NCBI GenBank assembly: GCA_963838735.1
Contig: CAWISG010000010.1
Span: 1-64,000, forward strand
Source: Parerythrobacter_A sp963838735
Lineage (GTDB): Bacteria > Pseudomonadota > Alphaproteobacteria > Sphingomonadales > Sphingomonadaceae
Direction: 5' to 3'
DNA: 64,000 nucleotides
The notes below the pieces were generated by a model that was given only the letters and a program-made list of their open reading frames with translations, had not been told where the DNA came from and did not search any database. Positions within the stretch are counted from its first letter, which is position 1, and every line of letters begins with the position of its first letter. Below, one piece after another: positions 53,141 through 62,779 of the stretch. Both the position numbers and the translations under genes were made by a program.

Positions 53141-53821
53141 TCACTCTGCCTGCCAGTCGATGCGCCCACGCCCGCGCGACGCCAAAAAGGTGTCGGCCCG
53201 GCTGAACGGGCGACTGCCAAAGAAGCCGCGATAGGCGGATAGCGGGCTGGGGTGCGGGGACGACACAATCAGGTGCCGCCCCTCGCGTTTGAGAACGCGC
53301 GCTGCTTTCTTCTGCGCATGGGCACCCCACAGGATGAAGACGCATGGCTCGGGCCTTGCTGCAACCGCTGCCACAACCGCATCGGTTACGCGCTCCCAGC
53401 CCTGCCTGGCATGGCTGCCGGCCTCGCCCGCCTCAACCGTCAGCGTGGTGTTGAGCAGCAGCACGCCCTGCTTCGCCCATCCGGTCAGGTTACCGCCGGT
53501 CGGTGTCTCGATACCCAGATCGTCGGCCAGTTCGCGATAGATATTGCGCAGCGACGGGGGCAGTTTCACGCCATCGGGCACGGAGAACGCCAGTCCGTGC
53601 GCCTGCCCCGGCCCATGATACGGATCCTGCCCCAATATCACCACGCGCACATCGGCCAGCGAAGTCACGCGCAAAGCGGCAAACCGTTCTTCGCGTGGCG
53701 GATAGACCGTCTTGCCCGTCGCTTCCTCGCCCGCCAGCCACGCCGCCAAGGCTTCCGTTTCGGCGGTTGCCAGGGCAGGCTCCAGCACCGCGCGCCAGTC
53801 TTCGGGAAGCTCTTCGACCAT
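53141..53821 (-). CDS. ung: Uracil-DNA glycosylase
   Basis: A DNA-repair enzyme of 226 residues that removes uracil. The catalytic motif is ILGQDPYHGPGQAHGLAFSV (general-base Asp), and HPSPLSAYRGF carries the His of the C-terminal loop. The start at 53821 gives the standard length; the frame is open further upstream, antisense to the RNase D gene. The gene is divergent from it with 58 bases between starts. Confidence 0.96.
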   Translation of the reverse strand: MVEELPEDWRAVLEPALATAETEALAAWLAGEEATGKTVYPPREERFAALRVTSLADVRVVILGQDPYHGPGQAHGLAFSVPDGVKLPPSLRNIYRELADDLGIETPTGGNLTGWAKQGVLLLNTTLTVEAGEAGSHARQGWERVTDAVVAAVAARPEPCVFILWGAHAQKKAARVLKREGRHLIVSSPHPSPLSAYRGFFGSRPFSRADTFLASRGRGRIDWQAE

Positions 53822-53879
53822 TTTTTCCTGCCAAGCTGGGGCCTTCCTTATAGCGCGCAAGCCGCGTAAAGCGCCCTCC

Positions 53880-54509
53880 ATGACAGTATATTTCCACGAA
53901 GAAGACCTCCCCGCCGACGCGCTGGACCCCGCGATCAACAATGGCATCGTTGCAGTCGATACCGAGACGATGGGCCTGGTCACTCCGCGCGACCGGTTGT
54001 GCGTGGTGCAGATCAGCGACGGCGGCGGCGACGAACACCTGGTTCGGTTCGGCGTGGGCAGCGAATACGCTGCGCCCAACCTCTGCGCGGTGCTGGGCGA
54101 TCCGGACCGGCTGAAGCTGTTTCATTTCGCGCGCTTCGATCTGGCCGCCATCGAATACTATCTCGGCGTCACCGCCGCACCGGTGTTCTGCACCAAGATC
54201 GCCAGCAAGCTGACGCGCACCTATACCGACCGCCACGGACTGAAGGCGCTGGTGACCGAACTGCTCGGGGGCGAGATGTCCAAGGTGCAACAGTCGAGCG
54301 ACTGGGGCGCACCCGACATAAACGATGCGCAGCGCGATTACGCCGCCAGCGACGTGCGCTTCCTGCACGGCATGCACGAGATCTTCGTGGAGCGGCTGGC
54401 GCGCGAGGGGCGCACCGAAATCGCGCAGGCCTGCTTCGACTTCCTGCCCACGCGCGCGCGGCTCGATTTCCTCGGCTGGGCCGAACACGACATCTTCAGC
54501 CACGCATAG
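53880..54509 (+). CDS. rnd: Ribonuclease D-like 3'-5' exonuclease
   Basis: A DEDD-family nuclease of 209 residues. Motif I is in VAVDTETMGL, motif II in FHFARFDLAA and motif III in DYAASDVRFL. It lacks the HRDC domains of full-length RNase D, so it is the short alphaproteobacterial form that trims 3' ends of structured RNAs. It starts a + strand run with lptC and lptA. Confidence 0.92.
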   Translation: MTVYFHEEDLPADALDPAINNGIVAVDTETMGLVTPRDRLCVVQISDGGGDEHLVRFGVGSEYAAPNLCAVLGDPDRLKLFHFARFDLAAIEYYLGVTAAPVFCTKIASKLTRTYTDRHGLKALVTELLGGEMSKVQQSSDWGAPDINDAQRDYAASDVRFLHGMHEIFVERLAREGRTEIAQACFDFLPTRARLDFLGWAEHDIFSHA

Positions 54510-54515
54510 CGTCCG

Positions 54516-55193
54516 ATGGCCGCCGCCGCTTCCCCCGAACTTGCGCACGAAACGCGCGCCGCGCAGGCCAAGCGCAACCGGCGGCAACGTTTCGCCGCGC
54601 CCGGTGGCTCGCATGACCGGCTGGTGAAATTTCTGGGCGCGGCGCTGCCGATGGGAGTCGGCGTATTGGCCGCGATGATGGTCATCACCCCGCTCAGCCC
54701 GCGCGGCGAAGTCAGCTTCCTGCTCGACCGCAACAAGGTTGCCGTGATCGACGAACGCCTGCGCGTCGACAACGCATTGTATCGCGGACAGGACAATGAC
54801 GGCCGCCCGTTCAGCCTGATGGCGGGCGAAGCGGTGCAGAAGTCCAGCGCGGAAGGCGTGGTGCGGATGGACGATCTGGTCGCGCGCATCCTGTTGCGCG
54901 AAGGCCCCGCACGCATCACCGCACCGGGCGGCGCCTACAAGCTGCGCGAGGAAACTGTGGATTTTCCCGGTGACGTCCGCATGACGGCAGCGGACGGGTA
55001 CGCCATGAGGGTGGGCGGGGTGTCGGTCGATTTCAACGCGAAGACCATGAACGGGCGCGATGGCGTGAATGGCGAAATACCGGCGGGCACCTTCTCCGCC
55101 AACCGCATCGACGCCGATCTGGACGCGCGCACCATCGTGCTCGATGGCGATGCGAAATTGCGCATGGTGCCGGGCAAGCTTAGGACGCCGTGA
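54516..55193 (+). CDS. lptC: LPS export component LptC
   Basis: A bitopic inner-membrane protein of 225 residues that receives LPS from LptBFG and passes it to LptA. An N-terminal basic stretch is followed by a helix (LGAALPMGVGVLAAMMVITPL) and a periplasmic beta-jellyroll domain. The start is six bases after the RNase D stop and the end overlaps the lptA start (TGATG). No lptB follows in this window. Confidence 0.9.
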   Translation: MAAAASPELAHETRAAQAKRNRRQRFAAPGGSHDRLVKFLGAALPMGVGVLAAMMVITPLSPRGEVSFLLDRNKVAVIDERLRVDNALYRGQDNDGRPFSLMAGEAVQKSSAEGVVRMDDLVARILLREGPARITAPGGAYKLREETVDFPGDVRMTAADGYAMRVGGVSVDFNAKTMNGRDGVNGEIPAGTFSANRIDADLDARTIVLDGDAKLRMVPGKLRTP

Positions 55194-55744
55194 TGATGCT
55201 GAAACACCTGAAATACGCCGCCACCGGCTTCGTGCTGACGCTACCCGCTTTGGGCGGGATGCATGTCTATGCGCAGGCCATCGCCGGGCACAATTCGCGC
55301 GCGCCCGTCAGCTTCGATGCCGGCCGCATCGAATTGCAGGACCGCGAGAACCGCGTCGCCCTGAGCGGTAGCGTCGTGTTGCAGCAGGCGGGGCTGACCG
55401 TGCGGTCGAGCCGGATGCTGATCAATTATACCGATGCGGGCACGTTGCAGATCCAGCGCATGACCGCGACGGGCGGCGTCGATGTGCGGCGCGGCAACGA
55501 AGCAGCCACGGGCGATATCGCGGTATATGATTTCAACCGCCGCATCATCACGATGGCGGGCAATGTCCGGCTGCGACGCGGTAGCGATACGCTGAATGGC
55601 GGGCGGCTCGTGATCGATTTGCGCAGCGGCGTGTCCAGCATCGACGGGCGGGCGCAAGGCTCTTCGCCGGTGGCGGGCGAACCGGCGGTCGGCGAGACCG
55701 GCAACGGTCGCGTGACGGGTCGGTTCAGCGTCCCGCAGGACTAA
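55193..55744 (+). CDS. lptA: LPS transport periplasmic protein LptA (OstA family)
   Basis: A periplasmic protein of 183 residues bridging LptC and LptD. The signal peptide is LKHLKYAATGFVLTLPALGG (cleaved after YAQA or nearby), and repetitive beta strands such as ISFDAGRIELQDRENRVALSGSVVLQQ-like units follow. AGGA precedes the ATG at 55193; the ATG at 55196 is an equal alternative. A three-part run rnd-lptC-lptA is formed, and lptB must be elsewhere. Confidence 0.9.
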   Translation: MMLKHLKYAATGFVLTLPALGGMHVYAQAIAGHNSRAPVSFDAGRIELQDRENRVALSGSVVLQQAGLTVRSSRMLINYTDAGTLQIQRMTATGGVDVRRGNEAATGDIAVYDFNRRIITMAGNVRLRRGSDTLNGGRLVIDLRSGVSSIDGRAQGSSPVAGEPAVGETGNGRVTGRFSVPQD

Positions 55745-55760
55745 TCGGCAACGGTGGGCA

Positions 55761-55814
55761 TTCGCCGCGTATTATTTGTGGCGCGCGTTCGCCACGTGTT
55801 ATCTGTGGCGCGCG
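55761..55814. repeat. 27-bp tandem duplication over the 3' end of holA
   Basis: Two copies, 55761-55787 and 55788-55814, differ at only three positions, and a third partial copy (TTCGCCGCGCG) begins at 55815. Each full copy, read on the minus strand, carries the same last codons of holA with an in-phase TAA, so the stop region has been duplicated downstream of the gene. Confidence 0.85.
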
Positions 55815-56833
55815 TTCGCCGCGCGGGCAATCTCCGCCAGACCCTGTGACAGCAGCAATTCCGCCGAACGGTTGTTCGCCATCAACGCGACGTGCAGATC
55901 GAGCAGGCGGCTTTGCAAGCGTGCGAGCTTGGCTCCGCGCCATTTGCGGATCTGCGCCGAGATATCGCGTACATCCTTGAAGAAAATACGATGCGCGCGT
56001 TTTTCCTGCTCGATGGTGCCTGCCACATCGCCGCGTGGCCCAATCGCGGCATCGAGGTTCGCCAGCTGCACCGCGCGCCGCTCGAATGCCAGCAGCAAGC
56101 CGACCGGATTGATCGACAACTCGCGCATGCGCCGCAATTCGGCGGGCAGCTTCGCAAGGTCGCCCGACAGCACCGTGTTGACCAGCGGCGCGAACCCGTC
56201 ATCCTCCCCCGGCGCGCCAATGGCATCCAGATCGTCGGCCGTTACGGTCACGGGGCGCGACGGATCGGCATCGCAATACAGCGCCAGCTTCTCCACTTCC
56301 GATGTTGCCAGCCGGATATCGAGGCCCGCCCCGCTGGCGATGCGCTCCGCAATATCGCCGCCGAATTTCAGCCCCGCCGCCATGCCCCGGTCGCGCACGG
56401 TCTGGCCGATATCGCGCAGTTCGGGCGGATAGAACATCGCCACCAGCGCATCGTCGCGCTTCATCAGCAGCTTGGCGATCTTCGACTTGTCGGTAGCGCC
56501 GCTTGCCACGATCAGGACCGGGCACGCGTCGCCGGTTCCTTCGAAGAAGGTCTCCAGCGCCAGCAGCGCATCGTCGCCCGTTGCGCGCACCAGGATGTGC
56601 CGCGTATCGCCGAACAGGGAGGCGGAGCGCGCCTCGTCGCCCAGAAGGACCGGATCCTTGCGCAATGCCGTGCCGGTCAGCTCAACCCGGTCGCCAGCAT
56701 CGGGCAGCAGCGAAACGATTGCATCGGCGGCGGCGGATGCGCCCGCCTCGTCCGGACCGCAGAAATAGAAGACGCTGCACGATTTGGCGGTACGCGCAGC
56801 GTTGCGGGCGAAGTCGCGCTGGGTCGCCTTCAT
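55799..56833 (-). CDS. holA: DNA polymerase III delta subunit
   Basis: The clamp-loader subunit that opens the beta sliding clamp, 344 residues. The N-terminus MKATQRDFARN is conserved in this clade, and FYFCGPDEAGASAAADAIVSLL marks the AAA-like domain without a functional Walker A. The gene lies in the conserved sphingomonad order leuS-lptE-holA. The 3' end is duplicated by the 27-bp repeat. Confidence 0.93.
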   Translation of the reverse strand: MKATQRDFARNAARTAKSCSVFYFCGPDEAGASAAADAIVSLLPDAGDRVELTGTALRKDPVLLGDEARSASLFGDTRHILVRATGDDALLALETFFEGTGDACPVLIVASGATDKSKIAKLLMKRDDALVAMFYPPELRDIGQTVRDRGMAAGLKFGGDIAERIASGAGLDIRLATSEVEKLALYCDADPSRPVTVTADDLDAIGAPGEDDGFAPLVNTVLSGDLAKLPAELRRMRELSINPVGLLLAFERRAVQLANLDAAIGPRGDVAGTIEQEKRAHRIFFKDVRDISAQIRKWRGAKLARLQSRLLDLHVALMANNRSAELLLSQGLAEIARAANARHR

Positions 56834-56863
56834 TCGGTCGCTCGACCAATTTCACCAAGTTGC

Positions 56864-57368
56864 TCAGCCCGTTTTCACGCAGCCGCAGCGCGATCTGCGC
56901 GACCATCCGCTGCGCCACCTCCTGCGCCAGGTTCTCCAGCGCACGTTCCTCCGCTGCAATGACGGCGTATTCGCTGCTGACGACGTCGATACCGGCGTCC
57001 GAACCCGAGGTTGCGTCCAGCACGATGTCGCCGCTGGCAAGATCCACTAGCTGATAGCGCGCGCGCAGGATGCGGCGTTCGCGCCCGATGGTATCGTCGC
57101 CCAGCACGCCCAGCCCTTCCAGCTGATCGTCCAGCCGCACGTCGAGGCGATAACGCGGCGCGGCGGCACCGGCGGCGGCCCCACCTGCGGACAGCCGGTC
57201 GTTCAGGGCATTGCGCATCAGCCATCCGGCGCGGCCCTGGATCGGCGCAACCTCGATGGCGGCCAGCCCCTGCCCTACCGCGCCGGTGCCGCCGCCCGCA
57301 TACATCGGCGCTAGGTTGCAGGCGGCGAGCGCGATGCTCAGAATGGAGGCGGCAAGAACGCGCATCAT
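56864..57368 (-). CDS. lptE: LPS assembly lipoprotein LptE (3' end uncertain)
   Basis: The outer-membrane plug protein of the LptD/LptE translocon, about 168 residues. It has a lipoprotein signal (VLAASILSIALAAC) and continues to NLAQEVAQRMVAQIALRLR. In the sequence as given, the frame then stays open far into holA (to 56682) with no conserved content. One base away, a stop lies at 56864-56866, so an extra base near 56870-56880 would restore a normal end. I give that corrected end. The start at 57368 overlaps the leuS stop. Confidence 0.75.
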
Positions 57369-60059
57369 GTGACAATATTCACCAGCCGGTCCGGCACCAC
57401 GATGACCTTGCGCACCGTCGCCCCGTCGATGGACCGCTGCACCTTCTCGCTGGCGAGCGCGGCAACTTCGAGATCTTCGCGTGCCATCCCCTTGGCGACG
57501 GTCAGCGTATCGCGCAGCTTGCCCTTGTGCTGCACGGCGATGGTCACCTCGTCCTCGACCAGCAGTTTGGCATCCACTTCGGGCCAGGCCGCTTCGGCGA
57601 GCAGGCCGGCGCCACCTATGTTGCTCCACGCTTCTTCCGCCAGATGCGGCATCATGGGGGAAACCATATGCAACAATGCGCGGATCGCCTCGCCGCGATG
57701 CGCGGACGGCGCGGCCTTTTCGATCGCGCCGGTCAGTTCGTAGAGCCGCGCGACCGCCTTGTTGAAGCCCAGCGCCTCGATATCGTCGGCGACAGCGGCG
57801 ATGGTCTGGTGCGTCTTGCGGGCGAGCGCCATGTCCTCTCCGCCCGCATTGGCTTCGTATTCCCCGAACAGCCGCCACAGCCGTTGCACGAAGCGCGAGC
57901 AACCCTCGATCCCCGCCTCGGACCACGGCAAGTCGCGCTCCGGCGGCGAGTCGCTTAGCATGAACCAGCGCACCGCATCCGCGCCATGCTGCGCGATGAT
58001 CGCATCGGGATCGACAACGTTCTTCTTGGATTTCGACATCTTGACGACGCGGCCCGCCGTCACCGGTGCGCCGTCCTCGATACGGGTCCAGTCCGCTCCC
58101 TTGCGAGTCACCTGGTCAGGCGAGAGGAAACTGCCGTCGCCTAGCTGATACGTTTCATGCGTCACCATGCCTTGCGTGAACAGGCTGGCGAACGGCTCTT
58201 TCACATTCGAGCAAGCCGCATTTGGCCAGCGCCCGCGTCCAGAACCGGGCATAGAGCAGGTGCAGGATCGCATGTTCGACCCCGCCGATATATTGTTCCA
58301 CCGGCAGCCACTTCGCCACTTCCGCAGGATCGAACGGTTTGTCGTCAGGCTGGCTGGCGAAGCGCAGGAAATACCAGCTGCTGTCGACGAAAGTGTCGAG
58401 GGTGTCGGTCTCGCGCAACGCTTTACGGCCGCATGTCGGACAAGTGGTGTGCTTCCACGTCGGATGGCGGTCCAGCGGATTGCCGGGTTCGGAAAAGTCC
58501 ACGTCTTCGGGCAAGGTGACGGGCAGTTGGTCTGCGGGTACCGGTACCACGCCGCAAGTGTCACAGTGGACGAACGGGATCGGCGTGCCCCAGTATCGCT
58601 GCCGCGACACGCCCCAGTCGCGCAGCCGCCACACGGTCCTGCCCTCGCCCCAGCCTTCTGCTTCGGCACGGGCGATAACTGCGGCGATAGCATCGTCCAC
58701 CGTCATGCCATTGAGAAAGTCCGAATTGACGATCACGCCGTCGCCGATGTCCGCCTCGGTCAGCGGTGCATCCACATCCTCCGCCGTCGCCGCGACGACA
58801 CGTGGGATCGGCAGGCCGTATTTGGTGGCGAATTCGAAGTCGCGGCTGTCATGCCCCGGAACGCCCATCACCGCGCCGGTGCCGTATTCCATCAGTACGA
58901 AATTGGCGATGTAGACAGGCAGCGGTGCGTCGGTGAAGGGGTGCGTCGCGGTCAGGCCAGTATCGAAACCCAGCTTCTCCGCTGTTTCCAGCTCCGCCGC
59001 CGTGGTGCCGCCGCGCTTGCATTCCGCGATGAAAGCGCGCGCCGCGTCGCTGTCGATGCCCTGCGCCACCGGATGATCCGCGGCGACGGCCACGAAGCTC
59101 GCGCCGAAAATGGTGTCGGGGCGGGTTGAATAGAGGGAAATGGACGTCAGGTGCCGGGATTGATCCCCACCAACCGTTCGGGCTGAGCCTGTCGAAGCCT
59201 TGCTCTCGCCTTTAAGCATTTCACCCGAAGTCAAAGACGGCCCTTCGACAAGCTCAGGGCGAACGGCTTGCGGGTTCTGCTCGACTCCCGTTCGCCCCGA
59301 GCCGGTGGCGCTGCGCGCCGTCTTCAACTCCGGTGGGCTGCCTTGTTCCTTTATCCGGAACGAAAACTCCAGTCCCTGCGACTTGCCGATCCAGTTTTCC
59401 TGCATCAGCCGCACCTTGTCGGGCCACTTGTCGAGTGTATCCAACCCGGCCAGCAGCTCTTCGGCAAAGTCGGTGATGCGCACGAACCACTGGTTCAGCT
59501 TGCGCTTCTCCACTTCCGCACCGCTGCGCCAGCCTTTGCCGTCGATCACCTGTTCGTTGGCCAGCACCGTGTGATCGACCGGGTCCCAGTTCACCGTCGC
59601 CTCGCGCCGATAGACCAGTCCTGCCTCGTGCAGCGCCAGAAACAGCGTCTGCTCGTGCCCGTAATATTCGGGATCGCAGGTGGCGAATTCTCTGGACCAG
59701 TCAAGCGCGAAGCCGATCCGTTTTAGCTGCGCGCGCATCGCCGCGATATTGTCGCGTGTCCAGCCGCCGGGGTGCACCCCGCGTTCCATCGCCGCGTTTT
59801 CCGCCGGCATTCCGAACGCATCCCAGCCCATCGGATGCAACACCTCGAACCCGCGCATCGCCTTGTAGCGCGCCAGCACGTCGCCCATCGTGTAATTGCG
59901 GACATGGCCGATATGGATGCGCCCGCTGGGATAGGGGAACATCTCCAGCACGTAGCTCTTTGGTTTCGGGCTGTCGGAATCGGCGACAAAACAGCCCGCC
60001 TCATCCCACGCGGCCTGCCAGCGCGCGTCCGCAGTCGCCGGATCGAAGCGTTCGCGCAT
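57365..60059 (-). CDS. leuS: Leucyl-tRNA synthetase (frame broken once, with an in-frame repeat insertion)
   Basis: An essential class I aminoacyl-tRNA synthetase, about 897 residues when repaired. HIGH-like motif is in PYPSGRIHIGHVRNY and KMSKS in VVKMSKSKKNVVDPD. The frame changes near 58208 (ALAKCGLL then NVKEPFASLF); one extra base would explain it, and the 2695-base span is 3n+1. In addition, about 67 residues lie between GLEFSFRI and ISLYSTRPDT, where other LeuRS have only a short link at the base of the CP1 editing domain. They contain VRPELVEGPS, the usual translation of a REP repeat. It is followed by lptE (ATGATG overlap). Confidence 0.93.
59174..59266. repeat. REPIN-like pair of inverted REP sequences inside leuS
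   Basis: A REP copy (59174-59199) and an inverted copy (59239-59266) surround a short spacer. Both resemble the widespread GTTCGNCCTGAGCNTGTCGAA-type repeat of sphingomonads and relatives, with the stems CGAAC and GTTCG outside and TTCGAC inside. A third, weaker fragment (CCGTTCGCCCCGAGCC) lies near 59287. The whole insertion is translated in frame within leuS. Confidence 0.8.
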
Positions 60060-60088
60060 TATCCTGTCCGCCTTCCCGAAGTGGCGGA

Positions 60089-60568
60089 TCAGGAGGACAT
60101 GGCCTGACGGCGCAAGTCACGCGCCTTGGTCAGGATGATATCCTCTAGCTTCTGCACGGTGGCTGCTTGCACCGGCGCATCGACCCATGTGCCGGCCTGC
60201 GAAACCTGCCGGCTGGCCGCGACGCGCAACGCGTCTGCGCGCAAATCCTGGTCGAGGATGGAGACGGTCAGTTTCACCCGCTCGCCCGGGCTTTGCGGAT
60301 TGGTATACCAGTCGGTCACGATCACGCCGCCCGCGCTATCCGCCTGAAGCAAGGGCGCGAAGCCGACCGTGTCGAGGCTGGCGCGCCACAGATAGGAATT
60401 GACGCCGATGGTCGTTACCTGCGCTGCGGCCAGGTCGGCGCGCGGCTGCTCGCGCCCGCCACATGCGGCCAGCGCGGCAGCACCGCCCAACATCAAGGCC
60501 AGCTTCGGGGACAGCATCAGGGTTGCGCGAACGAGGGGGGATCGGGCGTTGGACATGGTCGAATGCAT
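60089..60568 (-). CDS. DUF3576 lipoprotein
   Basis: A protein of about 159 residues with a lipoprotein signal (LALMLGGAAALAAC). The mature part has the DUF3576 pattern (IGVNSYLWRASLDTVGFAPLLQ, GGVIVTDWYTNP), and VWRA/SLDT-like segments are conserved in alphaproteobacteria just upstream of leuS. Starts at 60568 or 60556 are both possible, and neither has a good ribosome-binding site. Function unknown, probably envelope-related. Confidence 0.8.
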   Translation of the reverse strand: MHSTMSNARSPLVRATLMLSPKLALMLGGAAALAACGGREQPRADLAAAQVTTIGVNSYLWRASLDTVGFAPLLQADSAGGVIVTDWYTNPQSPGERVKLTVSILDQDLRADALRVAASRQVSQAGTWVDAPVQAATVQKLEDIILTKARDLRRQAMSS

Positions 60569-60871
60569 CTTTTCTGCTGGCGGCATGATGTGGTGTCGAG
60601 CGGCTTCTAGGCGTCTGGCCCACGGGCGGCAAGGCGCGCAAGGGCGGATTGCCCTTCGATGGCGCGGCCTGAACCGTGCGTGAAAAAATGTCTCTGTGTG
60701 CCGATGGCAACACATGCGCGTTATTGCCTGCAATCGTTCGGTTTTGCTGGCAGCAAGGCGCGGCGGGGCGTAGTCCTGACGAATCGGATCGAACCGAGCG
60801 CGATAAGGGTCAGGAACCGTTCAGCGCGCGGCGGCTTTGTTACCGGTGTTGGAAACGGAAATTGCACGGAC

Positions 60872-61690
60872 ATGGCGCGGATGACGCGGAAATTGCCGGA
60901 GAAGACGCCCGAAAAGACGGGAGCGGGCGGTATTGTGCTGGCGCTTGCCGCTGCCGCCGCACTCGCCATTCCGGGTGCCGGTCTTGCCCTTCCATCGCTG
61001 GTGAACGCCGATAGCGATGACGCCGCCTTCACCCTGTTCACGCCTGCCGGGGTCGATCCCCAGCTGGCCCGGCGCGTCAATGCAAACATGCGCGCAAATA
61101 TTCTGGATGGCGGTATCCGCACCCGGTTCACGCCCACGCGGTCGGGCGATACCGACGATGTCACCGCAGGTCCGCGTACAGTGACTGTCGCCGTCCGCGT
61201 CGATGAAGGCACCGCCCGCGCGATCTCGGTGCGCAAGGCGATTGCTTCGGTCGGCTCGGTGGAACGGATTTCCGCCCCTGCCAGCGCGCGCCGCACCGCG
61301 CCGCTGCTATCCGCCAGCCGCTACGACCTTGGTGTGGCGCGCGGCTACCAGAACTTCGCCAAGACGCCCAAGCTGGCCGCCGGTGTGCGCGATATCGCCA
61401 TGCCCGACCTCAGCGAATTCCGGCCCGATACCGGTTCCGCTGCGGACAGGCCCAGCCGGTTCCAGCCGCGCATCGCGCTGGAAATGGACGAAACGCCCGG
61501 TCGCTCTCCCCGCACGCTGGCCGCGCGTGGTGAACAGTCGGTGGATGTAAGCGGCGCGTATCGCGTCACGCGCAATCTCGATGTGACGGCGGGCGTGCGC
61601 CTGTCGCAGGACAATGACCGCCTGGCCCCGCTAAGCGACAGTGTGCAGGACGACCAGGCCGTCTATGTGGGCACGCAGTTCCGCTTCTGA
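60872..61690 (+). CDS. Secreted protein of unknown function, possible outer-membrane protein
   Basis: A protein of 272 residues. A hydrophobic signal-like segment (GGIVLALAAAAALAIPGAGLA, residues 20-40) is followed by a soluble part. The C-terminal 40 residues look like amphipathic beta strands and end in YVGTQFRF, where the terminal Phe is typical of outer-membrane beta-barrels. I do not recognise the family. The ATG at 60872 follows GGAAACGGAA at a fair distance. Confidence 0.65.
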   Translation: MARMTRKLPEKTPEKTGAGGIVLALAAAAALAIPGAGLALPSLVNADSDDAAFTLFTPAGVDPQLARRVNANMRANILDGGIRTRFTPTRSGDTDDVTAGPRTVTVAVRVDEGTARAISVRKAIASVGSVERISAPASARRTAPLLSASRYDLGVARGYQNFAKTPKLAAGVRDIAMPDLSEFRPDTGSAADRPSRFQPRIALEMDETPGRSPRTLAARGEQSVDVSGAYRVTRNLDVTAGVRLSQDNDRLAPLSDSVQDDQAVYVGTQFRF

Positions 61691-61822
61691 CGCTTTGCGT
61701 ATTGCCGCATTCGATATCGGCGCTGTCGATATTGGCGTTGCGGCGGCTTCGTATGCATCGGCTTCCTGTTTACGCTTCTTCGCGCGCCCCGTAATATACG
61801 GTGCCGGAAGGAGACATTTGAC

Positions 61823-62545
61823 ATGACACGATTAGCCATCGTCACCGGGGGAACGCGCGGAATTGGGCGTGCCATCTGCGAAAGGCTGCGCGATGACGGA
61901 ATGCGCGTCATCGCGAATTACGGCGGCAATGACGACGCCGCCCGCGCCTTCAGCGAAGAAACCGGTCTGCCCGTGGCGAAGTTCGATGTCGGCGACCACG
62001 AGGCCGTCCTCGCCGGGTGCGAAGCGGTGGCGGCGGAACACGGGGCCATCGACGTGGTGGTCAACAATGCCGGCATCACCCGCGACGGCACGCTGCACAA
62101 GATGAGCTATGGCGACTGGCACGACGTGATGCGGGTCAATCTGGGCGGGTGCTTCAACATGGCCAAGGCGTGCTTTCCCGGAATGCGGGAGCGCAAATGG
62201 GGCCGCATCGTCAATATCGGTTCGATCAACGGGCAGGCGGGCCAATACGGTCAGGTCAATTACGCCGCCGCCAAATCGGGTATCCACGGCTTTACCAAGG
62301 CGCTGGCGCAGGAGGGCGCGCGCGCAGGCGTGACCGTCAATGCCATCGCGCCCGGCTATATCGACACCGATATGGTCGCCGCCGTACCCGAAACGGTGCT
62401 GGAAAAGATCATCGCCCAGATCCCCGTCGGCCGCCTCGGCCAAGCCCACGAAATTGCGCGTGGCGTTGCTTTCCTGTGCAGCGAGGACGGCGGCTTCGTC
62501 ACCGGCAGCACGATGAGCATCAACGGCGGCCAGCATATGTATTGA
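61823..62545 (+). CDS. phbB: Acetoacetyl-CoA reductase
   Basis: A short-chain dehydrogenase of 240 residues that reduces acetoacetyl-CoA to (R)-3-hydroxybutyryl-CoA with NADPH, for PHB synthesis. The cofactor motif is VTGGTRGIG, the NNAGI segment and the catalytic Ser/Tyr/Lys in IGSINGQAGQYGQVNYAAAKSG are present. It resembles PhbB more than FabG in the region KMSYGDWHDVM. A ribosome-binding site GGAGA is nine bases upstream. Confidence 0.92.
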   Translation: MTRLAIVTGGTRGIGRAICERLRDDGMRVIANYGGNDDAARAFSEETGLPVAKFDVGDHEAVLAGCEAVAAEHGAIDVVVNNAGITRDGTLHKMSYGDWHDVMRVNLGGCFNMAKACFPGMRERKWGRIVNIGSINGQAGQYGQVNYAAAKSGIHGFTKALAQEGARAGVTVNAIAPGYIDTDMVAAVPETVLEKIIAQIPVGRLGQAHEIARGVAFLCSEDGGFVTGSTMSINGGQHMY

Positions 62546-62723
62546 GGGGGCGTGTAATGCGGGAAAACCGTTTTCCTACAGGGCTTCCAACCGACTATAT
62601 GAGGAAGCGAGGCGCTCGCGTCGGCTGGCTATTGCAGTGCGTTTGCGCCCCGGCACCAGTGTCCGTCCGCCCAGTTCTTCTCTACTAAACAACTGTTTTA
62701 CATGCAGGAAACGCTGAATTGCG

Positions 62724-62744
62724 AAGGTGACACGGTGTCACCTT
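62724..62744. promoter_or_regulatory. Perfect palindrome, candidate operator
   Basis: The arms AAGGTGACA (62724-62732) and TGTCACCTT (62736-62744) are perfect complements around CGG. A third half-site, TTTGTCACC, follows at 62743-62751. It lies 36-56 bases before the start of the ribbon-helix-helix gene, the usual place for self-repression. No binding protein is known. Confidence 0.6.
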
Positions 62745-62779
62745 TGTCACCCTCCCCGATACATGCCAGTAGCGGGAAG

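Noticed and set aside
59150..59350. A new protein domain inside leuS
   Set aside because: The extra residues correspond to repeat DNA (two inverted REP copies), not to a folded domain.
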